Shown here: positions 1 to 7,419 of the stretch, piece by piece | Layout: every line of letters begins with the position of its first letter | How positions within the stretch are numbered: position 1 is the first letter of the stretch | Source of the DNA: Yersinia alsatica | GTDB lineage: Bacteria > Pseudomonadota > Gammaproteobacteria > Enterobacterales > Enterobacteriaceae | Assembly: GCF_902170305.1 (NCBI RefSeq) | Contig: NZ_CABHWW010000033.1 | Location: forward strand, 124,001 to 188,000 | DNA: 64,000 bases | Direction of reading: 5' to 3' | Program-made: the position numbers and the translations under genes | Notes under the pieces: model-generated | What the model saw: the letters and a program-made list of their open reading frames with translations, nothing else | The model's database searches: none | What the model was told of the DNA's origin: nothing

Positions 1-1679
1 TCAGTCACCGACACCAGCATGATATTCATCACGCCCACCCCGCCCACCAGCAGAGAAATAGCGGCAATAGAGGTGATCAGCAGTGTCATGGAGTCAGATG
101 TTTTCTGAATCGCTTTGCTCATCTGGTCATTACTCAGAATGAAAAAGTCCCGCTGACCGTGGGCTTGCTCCAGCAGCTTCTCGACATCTTGTTGCACGTC
201 ATTCAGCGAATAGCCTTCACGAACCCGCACCGAGATTGACTCCAGCGGGATATCGCCCGAAATCCGCTCGGTCAGCGAGGTATAAGGCATCCAGGCAGCT
301 AATAAGCCACCGAATGATGAACTGCTCCTCTTGGCAACACCTATAACGCGCAGTGGGATGCCATCTAACTGCACAATGGCGCCAATCGGATTTTCTCCGG
401 CAGCAAACAGAGTATCGCTGAGCTCAGGTTGCAGAATGACCACCGGCTCACGGGCATTCACATGACTCTGGGTAAAACCCTCCCCGGCCATAAAATTCAG
501 CCCTTTGACCTGAAAGAAGCCGTCACTGACGCCAGAGAGCGCCACCATCACTTGTTTTTCACCCCGCACCGCAGCCACCATTTTGCTCACTACCGGCGAC
601 AAGCTATCGACATAGGGTTGATGGCGAAGCAGCTCAACATCTGCTTGTGAAAGTGCGCGTTCAAAATCAGGGCGCGGTTTATCCCAGCCCAGCCCTGGGC
701 GAACATCCAGATTACTGGTACCCAGTTGGCTGATTTCATTTAGGATTTCCTGACGAGCGCCTTCTCCCACCGCCATGGAGGACACCACGGAAGAGATGCC
801 GATAATAATGCCGAGCATGGATAAAAAAGCCCGAATGCGGTGCCCAAGCAGGGAGCGCCAGGCCATTTTTATCGCCTCTCTGACACTCAACCACCAGTGG
901 GGGCGGCCGGTGGCAACCGTGGTCGGCAGCGCCGCATTAACTATTGCAGCACCGGTTGCCTCATTATTGCGATCAGAGATAATTTCACCGTCACTGATCT
1001 CGATAATACGCTGCGCCTGATTAGCAATATTGCGGTCATGGGTCACGATGATAATGGTGTGGCCGGACTGATGCAGGCCGTGCAAAATCCCCATCAGTTC
1101 CTGCCCACTGGCGCGATCGAGCGCACCGGTCGGCTCATCGGCCAAAATAATACCGGCACCATTCATCAGAGCACGGGCGATACTCACCCGCTGCTGTTGC
1201 CCACCGGAGAGTTGCGCCGGTTTGTGCAACAAATGCTGACCCAGACCTAAACGACGCAGCAAATAAGTGGCACGTTCCTGACGCTCGGCGGTGCTCATCG
1301 CGGTGTAAAGTGCCGGGATAACCACATTCTCGGTCGCCGTTAAGTACGGCATTAAGTGGTAGCGCTGAAAAATAAAACCGATGTACTGGCTGCGTAATTG
1401 TGCCAGTTGCTCGCTGCTGGCCTGCCGCGTCGGGATGTTATGAATCGACATTTCACCCTGCGTCGGCTTATCCAGACAGCCGATAATGTTCATCAGTGTT
1501 GATTTACCGGAGCCAGAAGCACCAATAATCGCCACCATTTCGCCGCGATGAATCGACAATGAGATATTCTTGAGTACCGCAACCGACGCGCTACCTGACG
1601 AGAAATGGCGATAGATTCCATCGAGTTGGATCAACGGGGCACGGTTAGCGTCATCACGATGAACAGTATTAATGTCCAT
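1..1679 (-). CDS. MacB-type ABC transporter permease/ATPase (3' end outside window)
   Basis: The gene reads through the window edge, so only about the first 559 codons are present (MacB is usually about 650). The N-terminal ABC ATPase has a Walker [10 protein letters not shown] near residue 53, the signature [15 protein letters not shown] and Walker [13 protein letters not shown] first membrane segment follows near residue 285 ([17 protein letters not shown]), then the large periplasmic domain typical of MacB, and the start of the next membrane segments. This architecture (ATPase, one TM, big periplasmic loop, three TMs) is the MacB family. MacB works as a mechanotransmission pump with MacA and TolC, moving substrates from the periplasm across the outer membrane. 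The start overlaps the end of the MacA-like gene by 11 bases, so the two are translationally coupled. Its place as the last visible gene of the peptide cluster suggests a dedicated copy rather than the housekeeping macrolide pump; that is inference. Confidence 0.9.
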   Translation of the reverse strand, partial: MDINTVHRDDANRAPLIQLDGIYRHFSSGSASVAVLKNISLSIHRGEMVAIIGASGSGKSTLMNIIGCLDKPTQGEMSIHNIPTRQASSEQLAQLRSQYIGFIFQRYHLMPYLTATENVVIPALYTAMSTAERQERATYLLRRLGLGQHLLHKPAQLSGGQQQRVSIARALMNGAGIILADEPTGALDRASGQELMGILHGLHQSGHTIIIVTHDRNIANQAQRIIEISDGEIISDRNNEATGAAIVNAALPTTVATGRPHWWLSVREAIKMAWRSLLGHRIRAFLSMLGIIIGISSVVSSMAVGEGARQEILNEISQLGTSNLDVRPGLGWDKPRPDFERALSQADVELLRHQPYVDSLSPVVSKMVAAVRGEKQVMVALSGVSDGFFQVKGLNFMAGEGFTQSHVNAREPVVILQPELSDTLFAAGENPIGAIVQLDGIPLRVIGVAKRSSSSFGGLLAAWMPYTSLTERISGDIPLESISVRVREGYSLNDVQQDVEKLLEQAHGQRDFFILSNDQMSKAIQKTSDSMTLLITSIAAISLLVGGVGVMNIMLVSVT

Positions 1680-2862
1680 TATTCACTCCCGACGGCACAC
1701 CGATCAGTGCAACCTGCTCACCCTGCTCTAGCCCCTCTTTTACTTCAGCATATTGACCATCACGCAGGCCAATAGCGACCCAGCGCTCGGCAGTCTGTTG
1801 GCCTTTGATGACTTGAACTCGATAGCGTTTGTCGGCTTTGGGGTCTAAAGCCGATTGCTGTTCACCTAAAGCAGACAGTGGCACGCGCAGCACATTTTTA
1901 GCCTGTGCAGTAATGATGAAGACCTGCGCCGTCATTGAGGTGCGCAATAGCCGCTCATGGTTGGCAATGCTAAAGAGGCCGTTGTAATAAACTGCGGAAG
2001 GCTGCTGGTTGTTCCCTTGCCCAGCACTCTCTTCACGCAAACTGTCTGCGGAAGCTTCCTGAATAGCATCCATCCGACTCTCGTAGCGGCGCTCAGGGTC
2101 GGCGACCACATAGAACCACAGCGGCTGCCCGACACTGACTTTGAGGATGTCGGTTTCTGAAATCCGCGTCTGCACGGTCATGGTATCGACATTCGCTAAA
2201 ACCATAATGGTTGGCGCAGTCTGTGAGGAAACAATGGTTTGCCCCTCTTTGGTGACAATCCCCAGCACTTCGCCGTCGATAGGCGCCATGATGCGGGTAA
2301 AACCGAGATTGGCTTTTGCGGTCTCTAACGCCATTTGGCTCTGTACAATTTGTGCTTCATTAACATGCAATTGCGCTAACTGGCTGTCATATTGCGCCTG
2401 TGCTTGCTCCAGTGCACTTTGCACCCCAGAACCCTCTTTTGCCAACTTCTGCTGGCGGCGGAATTCGAGCAAATATTGACGCAACAAAGCTTGAGTCGCC
2501 TGCTTTTGTGCTTGCGCGCTTTGTAATTCAGCTTCTGATTTACGTAATTCGTTTTGCTGCAACGTCGGGTCAATTTCAGCCAATAACTGACCACGAGTGA
2601 CGCGGTCGCCCTGTTTGACATAAAGTTTGGTTAGCTGCCCGTTGACCTGTGCCCCGACATTGACCTGCAATGAAGGTTTTAAACTGCCGGTGGCCATCAC
2701 ATTGCGTTCAATATCACCGCGATCGACAGTGACAGTTAGCTGTGGCGTATCTTGCTTGCTACCAGATAACAGCAGCGCCGTAGCACCGCCGATCAGCAGT
2801 AAAACAATCATCAGCAAGGCCAGTGCTAGTCGCTGTTTTTTGTTCAACCTATTGATACGCAT
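1669..2862 (-). CDS. MacA-like periplasmic adaptor (HlyD/RND membrane-fusion family)
   Basis: The 397-residue protein has one N-terminal membrane anchor (about residues 12-34, LALALLMIVLLLIGGATALLL). A lipoyl/barrel-sandwich half follows (VNVGAQVNGQLTKLYVKQGDRVTRGQLLAEID), then a long Ala/Gln-rich coiled-coil hairpin (about 95-180), the second half of the lipoyl domain (IMAPIDGEVLGIVTKEGQTI), and beta-barrel and membrane-proximal domains. This is the MacA layout and length. Adaptors of this kind form a hexameric funnel linking MacB to TolC in the periplasm. The start codon overlaps the stop of the upstream C39 exporter by one base and the end overlaps macB, so exporter, adaptor and permease form one unit. 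No TolC gene is present in the window. Confidence 0.9.
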   Translation of the reverse strand: MRINRLNKKQRLALALLMIVLLLIGGATALLLSGSKQDTPQLTVTVDRGDIERNVMATGSLKPSLQVNVGAQVNGQLTKLYVKQGDRVTRGQLLAEIDPTLQQNELRKSEAELQSAQAQKQATQALLRQYLLEFRRQQKLAKEGSGVQSALEQAQAQYDSQLAQLHVNEAQIVQSQMALETAKANLGFTRIMAPIDGEVLGIVTKEGQTIVSSQTAPTIMVLANVDTMTVQTRISETDILKVSVGQPLWFYVVADPERRYESRMDAIQEASADSLREESAGQGNNQQPSAVYYNGLFSIANHERLLRTSMTAQVFIITAQAKNVLRVPLSALGEQQSALDPKADKRYRVQVIKGQQTAERWVAIGLRDGQYAEVKEGLEQGEQVALIGVPSGVNNGH

Positions 2863-5012
2863 CAGTTAACCGCCGCAGGAGTAAGATGAGCAGATGCCGC
2901 TGGTTGAATGCAGCGCACCAGTTGGCCGTCATTTAAGCGAAAAACTTTGTCAAACATCGGCAGCACACTTTCACTGTGAGTCACGGTGATCAGCGTTTTC
3001 TGATATTCGCGGCAATGGCTCAGTAAAGTCTGCATCACCTGCTGAGCGGTATCTTCGTCCAGATTGGCCGTTGGTTCGTCCAGCACCAACACCGGGCAAT
3101 TGCTGTACATTGCACGCGCCAGTAATAGCCGTTGGCGCTGCCCTAAAGAGAGTGCTGCATGACTTTCGCGCACCAGCGCACTGAGGCCTCCGGGCAATTT
3201 ATCGATAACATGAGTTAATTGCAGACCTTGCAGTGAGCGCTCAATACGCTGGCGTTTTTCGCCATCAAGATGCCCATCAAACAAGGTGATATTTTGTAAT
3301 ACCGAGGCATTAAACAGGATATCTTCCTGACTTTGCAGGAAGAACAGTGCATGGGCCTGTTGAAAATCAACCGGTTCACCATCCACGATAACTTGCCCTT
3401 GCTGTGGCGGCATTAACCCGGCCATCACTTTCAGCAAAGTACTTTTTCCGGCCCCGGATTCCCCGACAATCGCCACGCTTTGCCCGCGTGTCAGTGACAG
3501 CGATAAGTCACGCAATACCGGCTGGCTGGCATCGTAAGCAAAGCGGATATTCTGATAAACCAACTGATGGTTAAACACCGGCGGAGCTTTTGGCACTGCC
3601 GGGCTGTTTTCTGCGGATACCGGCTGCCCAGCCGGGAACAAGTCGCGCGCGCGGATATCAATGACGTGCAATTGGTTTTTCTGCAAAATGGCATAGAAGA
3701 TTTTGGTGATATAGGAAGTGAAAATTTCGCGCACAAAACTGTAGGCGAAAAACTCCCCCAGACTCAATGTCCCTTGCTTTAACAATGGCAACGCCAGCAG
3801 CATAAAGAACACCATTTCCAAGCTACCAATCAGTTGATAAAGGCTATTTTTGACCTGATCGTAGATTTTCTTCTTCTGTAATGCGGTGAACAGTGACAGC
3901 ACCAAACCGGCAAACACCCCTTGGCGTTGGCTGGATAAACCGGCAGATTTAATGGTAGAAAAGCCCTGAATGCTCTCCAGAATGAAGTCGCTTTGCTCGG
4001 CCCCTTTCACCTGTAACTGCTGGGTGTAATAGCGGTCACGATAGATAGCCCAAATGCTGATAAGCCCCATCAGCATCACACCGATAGCCGACACCATTGC
4101 CAACAGTGGGCTCATGTAGCACATCACCGCCAACGCAATAGCGCCGATTATCCAGTCGGTGCGCAGGCCATTATCCAGTTCAATTTTTTGCGTGGCTGCC
4201 ATTTGCCAGTTCGAGAAGCGGCTGAAGATGTCACCCGGCGCTCGCTTATCAAAGAAGTTAAGCGAGTGACTGAGCAAGCGCGAGAAACCGGCCACACTGT
4301 TAAGCACCACAAAGTGTTTGATATAGCGCTCAGTGATATATCGCACAGCAAAAGCCAATGACGTCGCAACCACAAAGGCCAATAGAAAATAGAAATAAGG
4401 GAAATCTTTATCACCGGCAGAGGAAAATACGTCATTAATGGCGCTGCTGACCATGGTCGGCATAATAAACAGCGTCAGAGAAATCAAGAATGCCAGCGTC
4501 ATTAGCCAGTAGATGCCACGAATACTCGCCGTCTCTTTTAAGCTCATGCAGTCGAGCGCACTGAGTCGTTTGCTGTGTTGAATTTTCTTCACGGCTTCTG
4601 GATCAGCCGGGGTTTCGGGATCCAGCACCAGCGCATAACCACTGATTTCTGCTTTTAAGGCATCCATGGGTAGCAACTGCTGCCCAATAGCCGGGTTCAT
4701 TACACAGACGTAGTTACCTTGACGATAGGCGAGCAGCACATAATGGTTGGCACCATAATGCAGAATGGCCGGCAGCGGTAACGCTGACAGCTCTTGATGC
4801 TCAAATACCACCGGATAAGCCGGAATGGCCAGCTCAGACAAAATAGTACAAAGCGTGGCCAGTGATGTGCCATGCCCAGAGGCAGGATAACGCTCACGCA
4901 AGCTTTCCAGTGGTGCATCGATGCCTTGCGTCTGTGCCAGCATCGCAATACAGGCCAAACCGCATTCATTGGTTTCGCTTTGAAAAACTAGCGTTGGGAT
5001 TATCTTTTCCAT
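2862..5012 (-). CDS. C39-peptidase-containing ABC exporter (PCAT; bacteriocin/microcin transporter family)
   Basis: The 716-residue protein has the three parts of a peptidase-containing ABC transporter. Residues 1-130 are a C39 cysteine protease domain with Gln11, Cys17 (ETNECGLACIAML) and His90 (GANHYVLL). Residues about 165-430 form a six-helix ABC membrane domain. From about 490 there is a nucleotide-binding domain with Walker A GESGAGKST, a variant signature LSLGQRQRLLLARA and Walker B VLVLDEPTANLD. C39 domains cut leader peptides after a double glycine while the transporter moves the mature peptide out of the cytoplasm. At the position of the usual catalytic Asp of the DP motif this protein has Asn106 (VMNPAIG). 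The likely substrate is the GG-leader peptide encoded 1.9 kb upstream on the same strand. The family assignment is firm; the substrate is inferred from context. Confidence 0.93.
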   Translation of the reverse strand: MEKIIPTLVFQSETNECGLACIAMLAQTQGIDAPLESLRERYPASGHGTSLATLCTILSELAIPAYPVVFEHQELSALPLPAILHYGANHYVLLAYRQGNYVCVMNPAIGQQLLPMDALKAEISGYALVLDPETPADPEAVKKIQHSKRLSALDCMSLKETASIRGIYWLMTLAFLISLTLFIMPTMVSSAINDVFSSAGDKDFPYFYFLLAFVVATSLAFAVRYITERYIKHFVVLNSVAGFSRLLSHSLNFFDKRAPGDIFSRFSNWQMAATQKIELDNGLRTDWIIGAIALAVMCYMSPLLAMVSAIGVMLMGLISIWAIYRDRYYTQQLQVKGAEQSDFILESIQGFSTIKSAGLSSQRQGVFAGLVLSLFTALQKKKIYDQVKNSLYQLIGSLEMVFFMLLALPLLKQGTLSLGEFFAYSFVREIFTSYITKIFYAILQKNQLHVIDIRARDLFPAGQPVSAENSPAVPKAPPVFNHQLVYQNIRFAYDASQPVLRDLSLSLTRGQSVAIVGESGAGKSTLLKVMAGLMPPQQGQVIVDGEPVDFQQAHALFFLQSQEDILFNASVLQNITLFDGHLDGEKRQRIERSLQGLQLTHVIDKLPGGLSALVRESHAALSLGQRQRLLLARAMYSNCPVLVLDEPTANLDEDTAQQVMQTLLSHCREYQKTLITVTHSESVLPMFDKVFRLNDGQLVRCIQPAASAHLTPAAVN

Positions 5013-5037
5013 TTTCTACTATTCTTTGTGGGTAACA

Positions 5038-5994
5038 TTATTCATTAATAAAAAACAACGAATGTGAGTGCCATAACAGCCAATCTTGTGGATGCTGCGT
5101 CATTGATGTTTCAATCAATTCAGGTAATTTATTTTTGACTTCCCGTGCATTAAGCGCAGGATAAACATGGATTTTTATGCCTTTGTCGTAATACAGGTAA
5201 TAAAAAACCACTTGCGCTGACAGTGCTCTGGCAAGGCGGATAATTCCACTGTGCAAATTGGCCGGACGGTCGAACAGTTGGCAGGGAATCTTTGCGGTTT
5301 CCGTCGTCTGGTTATTAATGGTGTAATCCGGCGTAATATCAGGAAAAATCATAATATTTCGCTTATGCTCTGCCGCTTCCATAATGGCGTCCATCAGGTT
5401 GCCCGCAATGGCACGGCTATCAGCATGGATAGAGCAATAAGAGATATTCACTCCCCCCATTTGCCGGGCCTGCTCTTCATAAGCTTCTGCACTGGCTGAC
5501 ACCACGACCGTCGCCAGTCCTGGATAAGTACCCGCACCCACCATACCGGCAAGCACATCTGAGACCATATGCAGAGGGGCCAAAATCACCGGAGAACCCG
5601 CGTCGTGCAGCGCTTTGACTTGGCTATCCAACTGCTGAGTGCAAGCTGCCAACTGAGCTAAAACCTGCCGATTCTGCCCAAAGGTTGCCGCCAGCTCTAA
5701 CACCTGACGGCGTTGCGCGGTACGGATAAAATTGCGTGCAGACGGGCTTTTCTGCCCCGTCAACAGACACTGACTGTTAGCGGCTGCCACCCGGGCCAGA
5801 TTCTTCTGCCGCCGTGACGACAACCCGAAAGCCCGGCGCAAAGCACCGAGCAGCAGTAACCAGCGATAGTCACCATACCGTAATAACCCGACAGCCAGTT
5901 TGGCTTGCAAGTGGGTCAATGTTCGCCCGCTGAAAGCCAGCTTATCCAGCTGGTTTCTCCAGGCGAAATAACCCCATACGGCTAACAGTCTCAT
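5038..5994 (-). CDS. LpxL-family acyltransferase-like protein of the peptide cluster
   Basis: The 318-residue protein resembles the lipid A lauroyl/myristoyl acyltransferase (LpxL/LpxM, LPLAT) family. The features are a basic N-terminal region, the segment VILAPLHMVSDVLAGM where the HX4D/E active-site motif normally sits, IMIFPDITPDY in the place of the conserved PDH/PD block, and a C-terminal QDWLLWHSHSLFF like the family's P-E-Q-Y-L-W-x-H end. The spacing of the catalytic motif is off: Asp is four rather than five residues after His. The start overlaps the stop of the DsbA-like gene by one base and has GGAG five bases upstream. It could acylate the exported peptide, alter the producer's own lipid A as self-protection, or have lost enzyme activity. 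None of these can be chosen from sequence alone. Confidence 0.7.
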   Translation of the reverse strand: MRLLAVWGYFAWRNQLDKLAFSGRTLTHLQAKLAVGLLRYGDYRWLLLLGALRRAFGLSSRRQKNLARVAAANSQCLLTGQKSPSARNFIRTAQRRQVLELAATFGQNRQVLAQLAACTQQLDSQVKALHDAGSPVILAPLHMVSDVLAGMVGAGTYPGLATVVVSASAEAYEEQARQMGGVNISYCSIHADSRAIAGNLMDAIMEAAEHKRNIMIFPDITPDYTINNQTTETAKIPCQLFDRPANLHSGIIRLARALSAQVVFYYLYYDKGIKIHVYPALNAREVKNKLPELIETSMTQHPQDWLLWHSHSLFFINE

Positions 5995-6677
5995 TATTTC
6001 TCCAGCGCCTTATCGTGCTCGAGTAATGACAACAGATGATCCGAGAACGCTGGGAATTCACGATCCTGTAGCGCTATCCATTTCTTGCCAACAATAAAGG
6101 TCGGAGTGGCATCAACTTTGTAATGCGCTGTCACTGCCGTCATATAGGCAACCAGCTCTTTAACTTCAGAGGATTGGCGGACTTGCTGGTATTTAGCGAC
6201 ATCAATGCCATTGGCTTTCAACCAAGCTTCGAGCTTGCTGTTATCACTAAAATCAATATTGTCTTCGAGTACCGCTTTGTAGGCACTCGCTCGATGCTGC
6301 GACTCAATACCCATTACGGATAATGTGGCAAACATCGGTGCGAAACGCCCTAACCCAGAGGTTTTATCGCTGCTGATGTGCAGGCGAATAAAACGGGTGC
6401 CTTCTGGCATACGACTTTCTAATTGGGCGACATTCTCTTCGTTGATGGCGCAGTAATGGCAGCCATAAGAGAAGATTTCGATAATACTTTTGTCATCTTT
6501 AATCGGGCTATTCTCAACATCGCTGCTGCTAACAGAGAACAGCGTTTCCTGCGTATCCTGATTGAGCACGAAATAATGGAAATAGGCGGTTGTTATCAAT
6601 GAAGAAATAAGGATAACCAACAGTGTATAGCCTATAAAGAATCCCTTACTCCTAAACATATTTTTTTTGGTAGACAT
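5994..6677 (-). CDS. membrane-anchored DsbA-like thiol:disulfide oxidoreductase
   Basis: The 227-residue protein has an N-terminal membrane segment (about residues 12-35, GFFIGYTLLVILISSLITTAYF) without a clear cleavage site, so it is probably tethered and faces the periplasm. The thioredoxin fold shows the active site IEIFSYGCHYCAINEENV (CHYC; E. coli DsbA has CPHC), a helical insertion, and the cis-proline loop KVDATPTFIVGKKW. These are DsbA family features. Such proteins oxidise cysteine pairs in exported proteins. It is the first gene after the four-cysteine peptide gene and is translationally coupled to the acyltransferase-like gene, which points to a dedicated role in folding that peptide. 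No strong Shine-Dalgarno sequence precedes the chosen ATG, so the start is less sure than the family. Confidence 0.85.
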   Translation of the reverse strand: MSTKKNMFRSKGFFIGYTLLVILISSLITTAYFHYFVLNQDTQETLFSVSSSDVENSPIKDDKSIIEIFSYGCHYCAINEENVAQLESRMPEGTRFIRLHISSDKTSGLGRFAPMFATLSVMGIESQHRASAYKAVLEDNIDFSDNSKLEAWLKANGIDVAKYQQVRQSSEVKELVAYMTAVTAHYKVDATPTFIVGKKWIALQDREFPAFSDHLLSLLEHDKALEK

Positions 6678-6710
6678 GGTCAGTTTTATTCACAATCAGG
6701 GTTCAGGTAA

Positions 6711-6741
6711 GACATAAATGGCGTAAAATGACCTTTATGTC
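6711..6741. promoter_or_regulatory. inverted repeat in the leader of the DsbA-like gene
   Basis: An 8-bp perfect inverted repeat, GACATAAA at 6711-6718 and TTTATGTC at 6734-6741, lies 34 bases upstream of the DsbA-like start codon. It could be an operator or an mRNA hairpin in the 5' leader. No factor can be named. Confidence 0.3.
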
Positions 6742-6806
6742 CGCGAAAATAATATTTATAACATTCACTTAATGCGAAAATTCTTGAATTTCAGCATCAG
6801 TAGAGT

Positions 6807-6854
6807 ATTAAAAAAATAAATCAGGCAAGCATGGTAATTACCCCATACTTACCT
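6807..6854 (-). terminator. Rho-independent terminator after the GG-leader peptide gene
   Basis: Read on the minus strand, a 12-bp stem (6854-6843 with 6834-6823, two G-U wobbles in RNA) with an 8-base loop is followed by a U-rich run (complement of the A run at 6807-6820). It begins about 50 bases past the peptide stop codon and precedes the DsbA-like gene by 130 bases. It would end most transcripts after the peptide gene and leave the export genes to read-through or a second promoter, a common arrangement for peptide precursors that are needed in excess. Confidence 0.7.
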
Positions 6855-6904
6855 GGGGCATCGTCAAATATTAATAAAAATTAACGAATACTTAATTCAC
6901 TATC

Positions 6905-7093
6905 TTAACGGCAATTAGCTACGCTAGTTGGTGCTGAAGAAGAGCTAACAACTTTACCGTGTTTGTCAGTACAAGTAGTAATAGCCATGCAAGTCAAAGT
7001 TGTGCTACCGGTCTTCCACTGGTAAGTATCTTTACAAGTAGTACCAGTACCGCCAACGATAGTATTTGCATCAGCCATGTTCATTTTTTTCAT
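6905..7093 (-). CDS. double-glycine-leader, four-cysteine peptide precursor (putative microcin/bacteriocin; DUF4762-like)
   Basis: The 62-residue protein starts with a short leader ending in a double glycine (MKKMNMADANTIVGG, residues 1-15). The mature part of 47 residues is rich in Thr and Ser and has Cys20, Cys35, Cys41 and Cys61. Hydrophobic Ile12 at -4 and Met4 at -12 fit substrates of C39 peptidases. An AAGGA ribosome site lies seven bases before the ATG, and a -10 box and a terminator flank the gene. It resembles small Serratia/Yersinia proteins that I recall as Pfam DUF4762; that name is from memory and was not searched. Together with the C39 exporter and DsbA-like gene downstream, it is best read as a secreted, disulfide-bonded peptide with two bonds. 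Whether it is an antimicrobial, toxin or signal is not known. Confidence 0.8.
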   Translation of the reverse strand: MKKMNMADANTIVGGTGTTCKDTYQWKTGSTTLTCMAITTCTDKHGKVVSSSSAPTSVANCR

Positions 7094-7114
7094 GATAAAG
7101 TCCTTAAAGAAAAA

Positions 7115-7146
7115 ATAAAAAATTATAGCCTATTATTTAATAGCCC
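7115..7146 (-). promoter_or_regulatory. promoter -10 box and dyad upstream of the peptide gene
   Basis: On the minus strand a perfect TATAAT (complement of 7122-7127) sits 28 bases before the peptide start codon. The best -35 match, TTCAAT, is 19 bases further up, which is loose. A dyad CTATTA-AA-TAATAG lies in the spacer just upstream of the -10 box, where a repressor or activator could bind. The assignment is by eye. Confidence 0.45.
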
Positions 7147-7419
7147 ATTGAAGTATGCGTTTTAAATATTAGGTTCACCCCAACACTTAATTAATCCAAC
7201 GCAGGAGATTTATACTATAACAACAATACCAATTACAACAAAAAATAACATTTATTTAATTTAAATTAATATATAAATAAATGCCGCAAGGGTTCGCTGC
7301 CATATTAAAATAACAGTAAACCATCTTGCCTCATGAATATAAAAACAACGAAATTAAAACGCTATTTTATATTCATAATAATAATGCACTCATAGACTGA
7401 ATGCATATAACTCTTCTAT
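7147..7419. other. AT-rich intergenic stretch between fimbrial and peptide clusters
   Basis: The roughly 270 bases between the adhesin stop codon and the peptide promoter are strongly AT-rich with short poly-A/T runs. I see no gene, no clear terminator for the fimbrial operon and no repeat element here. The base composition fits horizontally acquired DNA or an H-NS-bound control region. Confidence 0.4.

Noticed and set aside
840-1250. 136-codon plus-strand frame over macB
   Set aside because: Antisense to the conserved ATPase domain of the MacB-like gene; no independent features.
6959-7165. 68-codon plus-strand frame over the peptide gene as a possible immunity gene
   Set aside because: It is antisense to the peptide gene, has no ribosome site and its Ser-rich sequence follows from the Thr/Ser codons on the other strand.
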